A DNA stretch of 64,000 nucleotides from G11 sp947167445 (GTDB lineage: Bacteria; Bacillota; Clostridia; Lachnospirales; Lachnospiraceae): assembly GCA_947167445.1 (NCBI GenBank), contig CAMVID010000001.1, forward strand, positions 1 to 64,000, given 5' to 3'. A program made the position numbers and the translations under genes. Shown piece after piece: positions 1 through 8,640 of the stretch. Below the pieces are notes generated by a model. That model saw only the letters and a program-made list of their open reading frames with translations, was not told where the DNA came from and did not search any database. Every line of letters starts with the position of its first letter. The stretch's first letter is position 1.

Positions 1-967
<967 letters not shown>

Positions 968-1029
968 AGATAAGGTTTGTTTAGATTGGTTTAGATTGAT
1001 TCGGTATCGGTTTTGAAGGTACAAGTACA

Positions 1030-1060
1030 AATCACTGCAAAATTTTGCAGTGATTTTTTT
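1030..1060 (+). terminator. rRNA operon terminator
   Basis: Perfect inverted repeat AATCACTGCAAAA / TTTTGCAGTGATT (1030-1055) followed by a run of T. It lies about 60 bases after the 23S end, so there is no room for a 5S rRNA gene before it. Confidence 0.9.
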
Positions 1061-1112
1061 ATTCGATAATTTAAAAAAAATACTATTTTTTACTATCTTT
1101 TTCTTGGATTTG

Positions 1113-1121
1113 TGTTATAAT
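1113..1121 (+). promoter_or_regulatory. Extended -10 promoter of cheV
   Basis: TGTTATAAT, a consensus -10 hexamer (1116-1121) with an upstream TG. The -35 region is poor. It lies 64 bases before the cheV start, and the first position after the rRNA terminator where a promoter is needed. Confidence 0.55.
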
Positions 1122-1185
1122 TAACGTAAAATTATTGATAATACTATCATTTTCTAATTTTTATTAGAAGCAGAGAGGTGAATCT

Positions 1186-2085
1186 ATGGATACCAATATT
1201 TTGATGGAAAGCGGAACCAACGAGCTGGAAGTGCTTGAATTCTCACTAAATGGTAACTCCTATGGTATTAACGTTGCCAAGATTAAAGAGATTATCAATT
1301 ACATGCCGGTAACACCGGTTCCTAATGCACACCCGTCTATTGAAGGAATTTTCATGCCAAGAGACACAATGATTACTGCAATCGATCTTAAGAATTGCTT
1401 GCAGCTTGGCAGTTCGGAACCGGGTGGTCTTTTTATTATCACCAACTTTAATAAACTGGATATTGCTTTCCACGTTGATTCTGTTCTCGGAATCACAAGA
1501 GTTTCCTGGAAAGAGATTATTAAACCCAATGCAACCGTAAATATTCAGGAAGCAGGCGTTGCTACGGGTATTATCAAGATTAATGAAAAGCTGATTATTA
1601 TTCTTGATTTCGAGAAAATTGTTTCTGACATTAATCCTGAAACAGGTCTTAAGATTACGGATATTGATGCACTCGGTGAGAGAAGCAGAAATGATATCCC
1701 TATTCTTATTGCGGAAGATTCGCCTTTACTTAATAAACTTATTGTTGATTCTCTTCATAAGGCCGGATATACAAACCTTATTCCAAACGAGAACGGACAG
1801 CTTGCATGGGATAAGATTTGTGAGTACAGAGATGCCGGTAACTTAAGAGAGAAAGTCGGATGTGTGGTTACTGATATTGAGATGCCTGAGATGGACGGCC
1901 ACCGCCTGACCAAACTTATTAAATCTAACGATGACACAAGTTTCCTTCCTGTAATCATCTTCTCATCACTTGTTAATGAAGAGATGAGACGAAAAGGCGA
2001 AAGCTTGGGTGCGGATGCGCAGCTTTCAAAACCTGAGATTGGAAATCTTGTGACTGAAATCGACAGATTGGTTAACATGAAATAA
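1186..2085 (+). CDS. cheV: Chemotaxis coupling protein CheV (CheW domain + receiver domain)
   Basis: Couples chemoreceptors to the CheA kinase and adapts signalling through its own phosphorylation. Residues about 12-150 form a CheW-like domain (start LEVLEFSLNGNSYGINVAKI). Residues about 170-299 form a response-regulator receiver domain with the acidic pair in IAEDSP, the predicted phosphoacceptor Asp230 in VVTDIEMPEMDG, and the conserved Lys in LSKPE. The length of 299 aa is usual for CheV. The start has a GAGAGGTG ribosome-binding site. A terminator separates it from the chemoreceptor gene downstream, but the two clearly serve the same pathway. CheA, CheB and CheR are not in this window. 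Confidence 0.93.
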   Translation: MDTNILMESGTNELEVLEFSLNGNSYGINVAKIKEIINYMPVTPVPNAHPSIEGIFMPRDTMITAIDLKNCLQLGSSEPGGLFIITNFNKLDIAFHVDSVLGITRVSWKEIIKPNATVNIQEAGVATGIIKINEKLIIILDFEKIVSDINPETGLKITDIDALGERSRNDIPILIAEDSPLLNKLIVDSLHKAGYTNLIPNENGQLAWDKICEYRDAGNLREKVGCVVTDIEMPEMDGHRLTKLIKSNDDTSFLPVIIFSSLVNEEMRRKGESLGADAQLSKPEIGNLVTEIDRLVNMK

Positions 2086-2102
2086 AGATACACACTCGAT
2101 AA

Positions 2103-2129
2103 AAGCCCAAGGATTTCTTGGGCTTTTTT
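2103..2129 (+). terminator. Terminator after cheV
   Basis: 9-bp stem AAGCCCAAG / CTTGGGCTT (2103-2111, 2117-2125) with a 5-base loop and a T run. Confidence 0.9.
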
Positions 2130-2176
2130 GCAAGCGAATATGGGTTTTATCAAATACAAAAAAGGAGAAGAGAAGT

Positions 2177-4168
2177 ATGGGCAACAGTACTGCGCGCAAG
2201 CAAACCAAAATTAAAAACAAGCTTTTGATTTTCTTACTTCCTGCAGTAGTAGTAACTATTCTTGTATTGGTATTGATATCAGGATATCTCTCCAGGAAGA
2301 GCTTGTCAGAGATGGCAACAGCACAGTTAAGTGCATCCATCACAAACCAGGCCGACAATATTGAGTCTTGGCTTAAAGAGAACTTACAGAATTTCTCAAC
2401 AGTTAAGCTTTTGATTGAGAAAACCCAGCCTACAGCCGGTGAGTTACAGGAGATTATTGATGCCAACTATGGTTTCAATAAGTACTGCCGTGACGGCGTT
2501 TATCTTGCCACAGGCGGAGGAACCATTTATCAGGCAGCCGAATCAAGCAAAAAGATTTCTCATCCTCAAGAGCAGCCTTGGTTTAAACAGGGTATGACCA
2601 GAGTTAACATGGCATATGGTTCTGCCTACACCGATGCAAATGGAGCATCCATTATTTCAGCTTCGGGTCTTGTTAACGACGGCTCCGGACAGCTTAAGGT
2701 TATAGCTGCAGATCTGTCCCTTGACCAGATCAGTATAATCGTAAACTCCGGCGTTAAGATGGAGGATGCCGCAGCTTTCCTTGTTGATATTTCTGATAAC
2801 ACCATCCTTGCACATCAGGATCCTGCAAGAGTATCAACCAAGTTATCAGCAACCGACTCAGACCCTATGATGGCCAAGGTTGCAGAACGTTTAAACACTC
2901 GTAAATGGGATAATTTAACTGCGGCCGGTTATGTAATTGCCTTCAAGGAGATCACAGAAACCGATTGGGTTCTTGTATCATATGTACCCGAATCGGCAAT
3001 TATGAGTGATGTTGTAAAGCTTACATATACACTTGCCATTGCCGGTGTTATAGCCATTGTTCTCATTGTATTGATTATCAACTTCCTTGTATCAAGAGTA
3101 ATTGCTCCTCTTGGCGGAATTACAAAGAACATTGCAGACATGACGGAAGGTGACTTCACAATTGCCGTTGAACATAATACCAATGATGAAATCGGACTTA
3201 TGAGTACCAAGGTTTCAGAATTCGTTGAGTCTATGAGAAAGATGCTTTCATCCATCAACAACGAGTCCAAGAAGCTGAAGGAACAGTCCGATAACTCAGA
3301 CAGAGTTTCAAAAGACATGTTCGAGGCATCCCGGGCACAGTCAGATGCGATGCAGAATCTTAATAATACAGTAGATCAGCTTGCAGCTGCTGTTGGAGAG
3401 ATTGCCAACAATGCAAGTACATTGGCCATGGTTGTTTCTGATACAAGAGACAATTCCAATCAGGCTAATATCAGCATGAAGGAAACTGTCGAAATCAGTA
3501 AGAAGGGCCGTGCAGATATGGAGCAGGTATCTGCTGCAATGCAGGGCATCAAGGAAGGCAACGACGAGCTTGTTAAGTCCATCAATGATGTAGGAAAAGC
3601 ATCTGAAGAGATTACCAAGATTGTTGAGGTTATCGGAGAAATCGCCGATGAAACCAACCTTCTTTCACTCAACGCTTCAATTGAGGCTGCCAGAGCCGGT
3701 GAAGCCGGAAAAGGATTCGCTGTTGTCGCAAGTGAGATTGCAAAACTTGCTCAGAACTCAGCAGCCAGTGCGGACAATATCGCAACTCTTATCGGCGAAG
3801 TTCATACAGCTATTAAGACAGTTGTATCTCAGGCCGAAATCAGCGCTGAGAGTATTGATAAGAATACGATGCTTATTAATACAGCTGTTGAGACCTTTGA
3901 CCAGATTTATCAGAATATTGAGAAGTCCAACGAACTCATTGATTTGATGATTCAGGATGTTGAAAAGGTTGATGATGTTGCAACCAATGTAGCAGCCATT
4001 TCCGAAGAGCAGGCAGCCAGTGCGGATGAAATCCTGGTTACCAGCCACAGAATGGTTGAACAGGCAAATAACATTACGCAGAGCAGCCAGGAGGTGGCAG
4101 ACAACTCTCACGAGCTTGCCAGCACTTCGGATACTCTTACAGCGTATGTTCAGCAGTTTAAGATTTAG
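2177..4168 (+). CDS. Methyl-accepting chemotaxis protein with Cache-type sensor
   Basis: Transmembrane chemoreceptor, 663 aa. TM1 is at about residues 17-38, followed by a roughly 240-residue extracellular region that resembles a double Cache ligand-binding domain, TM2 at about 283-306, a HAMP linker, and a long cytoplasmic coiled coil. The signalling tip EIADETNLLSLNASIEAARA (about 489-508) is the highly conserved hairpin that contacts CheW/CheV and CheA. No CheR-tethering pentapeptide is seen at the C-terminus, which ends YVQQFKI. The ribosome-binding site is AAAGGAGAAG. It is followed after 11 bases by a periplasmic-binding-protein-like lipoprotein, so the receptor may sense a ligand-loaded binding protein. 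The ligand cannot be named from sequence. Confidence 0.93.
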   Translation: MGNSTARKQTKIKNKLLIFLLPAVVVTILVLVLISGYLSRKSLSEMATAQLSASITNQADNIESWLKENLQNFSTVKLLIEKTQPTAGELQEIIDANYGFNKYCRDGVYLATGGGTIYQAAESSKKISHPQEQPWFKQGMTRVNMAYGSAYTDANGASIISASGLVNDGSGQLKVIAADLSLDQISIIVNSGVKMEDAAAFLVDISDNTILAHQDPARVSTKLSATDSDPMMAKVAERLNTRKWDNLTAAGYVIAFKEITETDWVLVSYVPESAIMSDVVKLTYTLAIAGVIAIVLIVLIINFLVSRVIAPLGGITKNIADMTEGDFTIAVEHNTNDEIGLMSTKVSEFVESMRKMLSSINNESKKLKEQSDNSDRVSKDMFEASRAQSDAMQNLNNTVDQLAAAVGEIANNASTLAMVVSDTRDNSNQANISMKETVEISKKGRADMEQVSAAMQGIKEGNDELVKSINDVGKASEEITKIVEVIGEIADETNLLSLNASIEAARAGEAGKGFAVVASEIAKLAQNSAASADNIATLIGEVHTAIKTVVSQAEISAESIDKNTMLINTAVETFDQIYQNIEKSNELIDLMIQDVEKVDDVATNVAAISEEQAASADEILVTSHRMVEQANNITQSSQEVADNSHELASTSDTLTAYVQQFKI

Positions 4169-4179
4169 GAGGTGGCAGC

Positions 4180-5169
4180 ATGAGTAACTTTTTGAAAAAG
4201 ACATTAACTGTTTTGCTGGTTACGGTGCTTATGGCCGTTTCCGTATGTGGATGTGGAGCTTCCTCTGCAGGTGGCGGAGGCGGAAAGGGCAAGATTCTTC
4301 TGGCTCTTCATGATGATACAGATACCTTCCTTAATGTTCTTGTTGCAGCTATGCAGGAGAGAGCACAGAAGGACGGACTTAACATTGATATTGTTTATGC
4401 TGCCAACAGTACAGATACTCAAAAGCAGCAATTGGAAGATGCGGCAAATGCCGGATATTCAGCAATCATATGCAGACTGTGCGATGCATCTACAACTCTT
4501 CAGATGGAAGCAGCTGCGGGAGATGTGCCTATTGTATTCATAAACAATGAGCCTTCGGAAAGCTTCTTAAAACCTGACAAATATGTATATGTAGGCTCCT
4601 TTGAACAGGATGCCGGAAGATTCCAGGCTGAGTATATCTGGAATGGCCTTGGCAAACCTTCTAAGCTTGATGTGGTTCTTCTTATGGGAGATCAGGGACA
4701 CTCTGCAGTTGAGCCCAGAACAGATGCTGTAAAATACTTCTTCTGGGATAATAACGTAGATCTTAATGTGGTATTCTGCGACTATGCTACATGGTCAGAT
4801 ACATTGGCATACGAAAAACTTGATATGTTTAAATTGACCGATCAGCATTTTGACTGTATCATAGCTAATAACGACCCTATGGCAATCGGCGCAATCAACT
4901 GGCTTAAGGATAACGGATACGATACACATAAATATCTTGTTGCCGGGATTGATGCCACAGCTGATGGTCGACAGGCTGTTGCTGACGGCGATATGTACAT
5001 GACAGTTCTTCAGGATACTGCAGGCCAGGGGAATGCGGCAATAGATGCAGCGTTAGCTCTTGGCGGCGGCGGCTCCTTAAAGGATGTGGAAGGTGCAACC
5101 GAGAATCTTAAGTATGTATGGGTTCCTTTTGTTCCTGTTACAAAGGACAATGTCGGGAGCTTAAAATAA
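4180..5169 (+). CDS. Sugar-binding lipoprotein (periplasmic binding protein family, galactose/ribose-like)
   Basis: Extracellular solute-binding protein, 329 aa, with a lipoprotein signal peptide: charged N-terminus, hydrophobic stretch and lipobox VCGC with the modified cysteine at Cys25. The remainder reads as a two-lobed type I periplasmic binding fold (ILLALHDDTDTFLNVLV..., DVPIVFINNEP, ...CIIANNDPMAIGAI..., VAGIDATADGRQAV), nearest in style to MglB-type galactose/glucose binders. No ABC ATPase or permease gene is adjacent. It follows the chemoreceptor by 11 bases with a strong AGGAGGTGGC ribosome-binding site, so co-expression is very likely and a role in chemosensing rather than import is plausible. 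Substrate unknown. Confidence 0.88.
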   Translation: MSNFLKKTLTVLLVTVLMAVSVCGCGASSAGGGGGKGKILLALHDDTDTFLNVLVAAMQERAQKDGLNIDIVYAANSTDTQKQQLEDAANAGYSAIICRLCDASTTLQMEAAAGDVPIVFINNEPSESFLKPDKYVYVGSFEQDAGRFQAEYIWNGLGKPSKLDVVLLMGDQGHSAVEPRTDAVKYFFWDNNVDLNVVFCDYATWSDTLAYEKLDMFKLTDQHFDCIIANNDPMAIGAINWLKDNGYDTHKYLVAGIDATADGRQAVADGDMYMTVLQDTAGQGNAAIDAALALGGGGSLKDVEGATENLKYVWVPFVPVTKDNVGSLK

Positions 5170-5190
5170 TTATGTAAGGATGTCTAAGTT

Positions 5191-5667
5191 ATGAGTAAAG
5201 TTTTGGTGGCGTATTTCAGCGCCGGGGGAACCACAGGAAAGGTTGCCATTAAGCTTGCAAAGGCTATTGAAGCTGATGTTTATCCTATTACCCCAAAGAT
5301 TCCGTATAAGGCGGCAGATCTTAACTGGATGAACAAGAACAGTCGAAGCAGTGTGGAAATGAACGACAGGAGTTCAAGACCGGAGATAGCTAACAAGCTT
5401 CAGAATATGGAAGATTATAAAGTGATTTTCCTTGGATTTCCCATTTGGTGGTATAGGGAGCCATCAATAATTGATACTTTTATGGAATCCTATGATTTCA
5501 AGGGTAAAACCGTAATCCCCTTCTGTACTTCAGGGGGAAGCGAAATTGGCGAATCGGGAAAGAATATTGAGAAACTTGCTCCCGGCGCCAATGTGAAGGA
5601 AGGCAAACGCTTTAAGAGAATGGTAAGAAGCACAACTCTTAAAGAATGGGCTTCACAGTTTATTTAA
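5191..5667 (+). CDS. Flavodoxin family protein
   Basis: Small FMN-binding electron carrier or FMN reductase-like protein, 158 aa. The N-terminal phosphate-binding loop AYFSAGGTTGKVA fits the flavodoxin signature, and FLGFPIWWYREPS and PFCTSGGSEIGES are the isoalloxazine-contacting loops of the flavodoxin_4 type. It starts 21 bases after the sugar-binding lipoprotein and ends at a strong terminator, so it probably shares that transcript, but no functional link to chemotaxis is evident. The redox partner is unknown. Confidence 0.88.
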   Translation: MSKVLVAYFSAGGTTGKVAIKLAKAIEADVYPITPKIPYKAADLNWMNKNSRSSVEMNDRSSRPEIANKLQNMEDYKVIFLGFPIWWYREPSIIDTFMESYDFKGKTVIPFCTSGGSEIGESGKNIEKLAPGANVKEGKRFKRMVRSTTLKEWASQFI

Positions 5668-5673
5668 AATAAT

Positions 5674-5711
5674 AAAGGCTTGTCAAGTAAAAATACTTGA
5701 CAAGCCTTTTT
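5674..5711 (+). terminator. Strong terminator after the flavodoxin gene
   Basis: 16-bp perfect stem AAAGGCTTGTCAAGTA / TACTTGACAAGCCTTT (5674-5689, 5694-5709), tetraloop AAAA, then T's. Its right arm contains TTGACA, which is also the -35 of the next promoter. Confidence 0.93.
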
Positions 5712-5725
5712 GGTTTATGTATTAT
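5697..5725 (+). promoter_or_regulatory. Promoter of ylxM-ffh operon, -35 inside the upstream terminator
   Basis: Consensus -35 TTGACA (5697-5702), 17-base spacer, -10 TATTAT (5720-5725). The -35 lies in the right arm of the preceding terminator stem. Transcription would start near 5732, about 28 bases before the ylxM ATG. Confidence 0.7.
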
Positions 5726-5759
5726 AGGAAAGGTGTCAAAATGTTGCGAGGGTTTCACA

Positions 5760-6074
5760 ATGGAGAAAATCGTTGAACAAGGCCTTCTCTATGATTATTA
5801 TGGAGAGCTTTTGACAGAGCATCAGAAGAAAATATACGAAGATGTTGTTTATAATAATCTGTCCTTAAATGAAATTGCCGAGGATGAAGGAATAAGCAAA
5901 CAGGGAGTACACGATCTCGTTAAGAGATGTGACAAGACCCTTTCCGAATATGAAGATAAGCTAAAGCTTATTGAGAGAGGGAAGAAGGCATCGGCAATTC
6001 TGGATGAACTTGATAAGATGAATCTTCCGGGGGAAGCTTTATCAAAGCTTAAGGACATAAGAGAGTTAGTATAA
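5760..6074 (+). CDS. ylxM: YlxM-like putative DNA-binding protein, SRP operon
   Basis: Helix-turn-helix protein of the YlxM/p13 family, encoded immediately upstream of ffh in many Firmicutes and linked to the signal recognition particle pathway. Starting at the ATG at 5760 gives 104 aa, beginning MEKIVEQGLLYDYYGELLTE as in the family. The central LSLNEIAEDEGISKQGVHDL is the helix-turn-helix. The open frame extends 63 bases further upstream into the terminator, but that part is upstream of the predicted transcription start. A GAGGG sequence at 5748-5752 serves as ribosome-binding site. ffh begins 10 bases downstream. Confidence 0.9.
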   Translation: MEKIVEQGLLYDYYGELLTEHQKKIYEDVVYNNLSLNEIAEDEGISKQGVHDLVKRCDKTLSEYEDKLKLIERGKKASAILDELDKMNLPGEALSKLKDIRELV

Positions 6075-6084
6075 GGATCAATAC

Positions 6085-7467
6085 ATGGCATTTGAAAGCT
6101 TATCAAATAAACTGCAGAATGTTTTCAAGAATCTCAGAAGCAAGGGAAGACTTAACGAAGTAGATGTAAGGGCCGCTCTTAAAGAGGTTAAGATGGCACT
6201 CCTTGAAGCGGATGTTAACTTCAAGGTAGTTAAGCAGTTTATTAAATCAGTTGAAGAGAGAGCCATCGGCGAAGAGGTTATGAACGGACTTAACCCCGGC
6301 CAGATGGTTATAAAGATAGTTAATGAAGAACTTGTTGCCCTTATGGGTAATGAGACCACAGAGCTGGCATTTCAACCCGGAAAGGCAGTTACCGTCATTA
6401 TGATGTGCGGCCTTCAGGGTTCAGGTAAGACAACCTCTACAGCCAAGATTGCAGGCAAACTTAAGACCAAGGGCAAGAAGCCTTTGCTGGTTGCATGTGA
6501 TATATACAGACCCGCTGCTATTGATCAGTTAAGAATTAACGGTGAGAAGCAGAACGTTGATGTTTTTGACATGGGTACTGATTACAAGCCCTGGGAGATA
6601 GCTGAATCAGCCATTGCCAAGGCCACAAAGGAAGGTTATAACGTAGTAATCCTTGATACAGCAGGTCGTCTCCACATTGATGAAGAACTGATGCAGGAAC
6701 TTGTGGATATTAAGGAGAAGGTGGATGTTCATCAAACCCTCCTTGTTGTGGACGCAATGACCGGTCAGGATGCGGTTAATGTTGCGGAGGAATTCAACAG
6801 CCGTATCGGAATCGACGGAGTTGTTCTTTCCAAGATGGATGGTGATACAAGAGGCGGTGCGGCTTTATCAGTTAAGGCTGTAACCGGAAAGCCCATTTTA
6901 TTTGTCGGTATGGGTGAGAAACTTTCCGATTTGGAACAGTTTTATCCCGACAGAATGGCAAGCAGAATCCTTGGTATGGGTGATGTCCTTTCACTTATCG
7001 ACAAGGTGTCCGAGGCCAATCTCGAACTTGACGAGCAGGCAGAGAAGGACAAGATGTCCCGCCTTAAGAAGGGCAAATTTGACTTCGAAGATTACCTTGA
7101 TTCCATGAAGCAGATGCGCTCCATGGGCGGAATTGGTTCGATTCTTGGCATGATGCCCGGCATGGGGGCGAAGATGGGGGACATTGAGTCGATGGTTAAC
7201 GACAAACAGCTGGCTCATACAGAAGCAATTGTCCTTTCCATGACAAAGAAGGAAAGAAGAGATCCCAAGCTCCTTAATCCCCAGAGAAAGTTCAGAATCG
7301 CAAAGGGCGCGGGAGTTGACATTGCCGAGGTTAACAGATTTATCAAGCAGTTTGAGCAGACCCAGAAGCTTATGAAGCAGTTTGGTGGCGGCAAGAAGCA
7401 CGGCGGCTTCGGCGGACTTGGGGGAATGCTTGGCGGAATTGGCAAAGGCGGAAGATTTCCCTTTTAA
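6085..7467 (+). CDS. ffh: Signal recognition particle protein Ffh (SRP54)
   Basis: GTPase that, with 4.5S/6S RNA, binds signal sequences of nascent membrane and secreted proteins and delivers them to FtsY. An N-terminal helical bundle (residues 1-85) is followed by the G domain with P-loop GLQGSGKT (109-116), DTAGRLH, and SKMDGDTRGGAAL, and by a C-terminal M domain with the methionine- and glycine-rich segment MMPGMGAKMG for RNA and signal-peptide binding. The length of 460 aa and the Gly-rich end (GGFGGLGGMLGG) are usual for Clostridia. It follows ylxM closely and precedes rpsP. Confidence 0.97.
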   Translation: MAFESLSNKLQNVFKNLRSKGRLNEVDVRAALKEVKMALLEADVNFKVVKQFIKSVEERAIGEEVMNGLNPGQMVIKIVNEELVALMGNETTELAFQPGKAVTVIMMCGLQGSGKTTSTAKIAGKLKTKGKKPLLVACDIYRPAAIDQLRINGEKQNVDVFDMGTDYKPWEIAESAIAKATKEGYNVVILDTAGRLHIDEELMQELVDIKEKVDVHQTLLVVDAMTGQDAVNVAEEFNSRIGIDGVVLSKMDGDTRGGAALSVKAVTGKPILFVGMGEKLSDLEQFYPDRMASRILGMGDVLSLIDKVSEANLELDEQAEKDKMSRLKKGKFDFEDYLDSMKQMRSMGGIGSILGMMPGMGAKMGDIESMVNDKQLAHTEAIVLSMTKKERRDPKLLNPQRKFRIAKGAGVDIAEVNRFIKQFEQTQKLMKQFGGGKKHGGFGGLGGMLGGIGKGGRFPF

Positions 7468-7547
7468 TTAACTTGAGATATAGAGAATATGAACTCTTTA
7501 TCGTATATAAATATTAATATCATTTAGATTTTTACGGAGGTAAAAAA

Positions 7548-7793
7548 ATGGCAGTTAAAATCAGATTAAGAAGAATGGGTCAGAAAAAGGCACCCCTTTA
7601 CAGAATCATCGTAGCAGATTCAAGATCACCCAGAGATGGTCGTTTCATCGAGGAGATCGGTACATATGATCCTTCTACAGATCCTTCAACCTTCAAGGTA
7701 GACGCTGAACTTGCTAAGAAGTGGTTAGCAAACGGCGCACAGCCCACAGAGGTAGTTGGCAAGATCCTTAAAGCAGCCGGCATCGAGAAGTAA
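7548..7793 (+). CDS. rpsP: 30S ribosomal protein S16
   Basis: Small-subunit assembly protein of 81 aa. The N-terminal MAVKIRLRRMGQKKAPLYRI and following VVADSRSPRDGRFIEEIGTY are diagnostic. The ribosome-binding site is GGAGGTAAAAA. It belongs to the conserved ffh-rpsP-khpA-rimM-trmD-rplS cluster. An 80-base AT-rich gap before it might hold an internal promoter, but I see no convincing one. Confidence 0.97.
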   Translation: MAVKIRLRRMGQKKAPLYRIIVADSRSPRDGRFIEEIGTYDPSTDPSTFKVDAELAKKWLANGAQPTEVVGKILKAAGIEK

Positions 7794-7831
7794 TTTAATT
7801 TTTTTCGAAAATAACCCGGAGGTAAAACAAT

Positions 7832-8062
7832 ATGAAGGAATTGGTAGAGGTTATGGCAAAAGCCCTTGTTGACAACCCCGATGATGTGGTTGTTACCGAG
7901 TCTACCGAGGGCAAAACAATCAAGGTTAAGCTCAAGGTTGCGCCTTCCGATATGGGTAAGGTTATCGGCAAGCAGGGTCGTATTGCTAAAGCAATCCGTG
8001 CCGTTGTTAAAGCGGCATCTTCTAAGGACAACGTTAGAGTTGACGTTGATATCGAAGACTAG
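7832..8062 (+). CDS. khpA: KH-domain RNA-binding protein KhpA
   Basis: Small RNA-binding protein (76 aa, YlqC family). It carries one KH domain with the GxxG loop in VIGKQGRIAKAIRAVV. In Firmicutes KhpA pairs with KhpB/Jag and influences cell division, elongation and RNA metabolism. The position between rpsP and rimM is the family's usual place. The ribosome-binding site is CCGGAGG. Confidence 0.93.
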   Translation: MKELVEVMAKALVDNPDDVVVTESTEGKTIKVKLKVAPSDMGKVIGKQGRIAKAIRAVVKAASSKDNVRVDVDIED

Positions 8063-8071
8063 TCAGTAATT

Positions 8072-8095
8072 AAAGGGGCATTTTTATGCCCCTTT
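8072..8095 (+). terminator. Hairpin between khpA and rimM, possible partial terminator
   Basis: 10-bp perfect stem AAAGGGGCAT / ATGCCCCTTT with a 4-base T loop. Only a short T run follows (inside the stem's end), so it may act as a weak terminator, processing site or 3'-end stabiliser within the operon. Confidence 0.5.
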
Positions 8096-8120
8096 ATTGC
8101 ACTTGAATGAAAAGGGAAAT

Positions 8121-8633
8121 ATGGAAGACAGATTTCAGGTAGGCGTTATTACTCAGACACATGGTGTAAGGGGAGAAGTAAAGGTTTACCCCACAACCAG
8201 TGATGTTAAAAGATTTAAGAAAAATATGGCCCTAATTCTTGATACGGGCAAAGAGAATATTGATCTGAAAGTTGAGGGAGTCAAATTCTTCAAACAGTTT
8301 GTTATACTCAAGTTTGAGGGATATGATTCCATTGAAAGCATAGAGAAGTATCGTAAGAAGAGCCTTTATGTCACGAGAGAAAATGCCGTAAAGCTCAAAA
8401 AGGACGAATATTTTATCGCGGATTTGATGGGCTGTAAGGTTTTTGACGACGAGGGTAATGAGATCGGCGAACTTACAGAAGTTATGCAGACCGGCGCAAA
8501 TGATGTGTATGTGGTAAAGACTTCCGATGACAGGGAGGTTCTTTTCCCGGCAATCAAAGAGTGTGTCAAAGAAGTGAATGTTGAGGAAGGCAAAGTTATC
8601 GTTCATGTAATGGACGGTTTGATGGATATTTAG
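8121..8633 (+). CDS. rimM: Ribosome maturation factor RimM
   Basis: Assembly factor for the 30S head that interacts with ribosomal protein S19. Start chosen at 8121 (MEDRFQVGVITQTHGVRGEV), which has a GAAAAGGG ribosome-binding site; an in-frame ATG 24 bases upstream lies next to the preceding hairpin and is less likely. The N-terminal domain contains the typical VGVITQTHGVRGEVKVYPTT and the C-terminal PRC-barrel segment contains EVLFPAIKECVKEVNVEEGK. At 170 aa it is normal. trmD starts 7 bases downstream. Confidence 0.95.
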   Translation: MEDRFQVGVITQTHGVRGEVKVYPTTSDVKRFKKNMALILDTGKENIDLKVEGVKFFKQFVILKFEGYDSIESIEKYRKKSLYVTRENAVKLKKDEYFIADLMGCKVFDDEGNEIGELTEVMQTGANDVYVVKTSDDREVLFPAIKECVKEVNVEEGKVIVHVMDGLMDI

Positions 8634-8640
8634 GAGGCCT

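Noticed and set aside
2124..2176. Flagellar-type (sigma-28) promoter before the chemoreceptor
   Set aside because: No acceptable TAAA-N15-GCCGATAA match could be found, so no promoter was listed.
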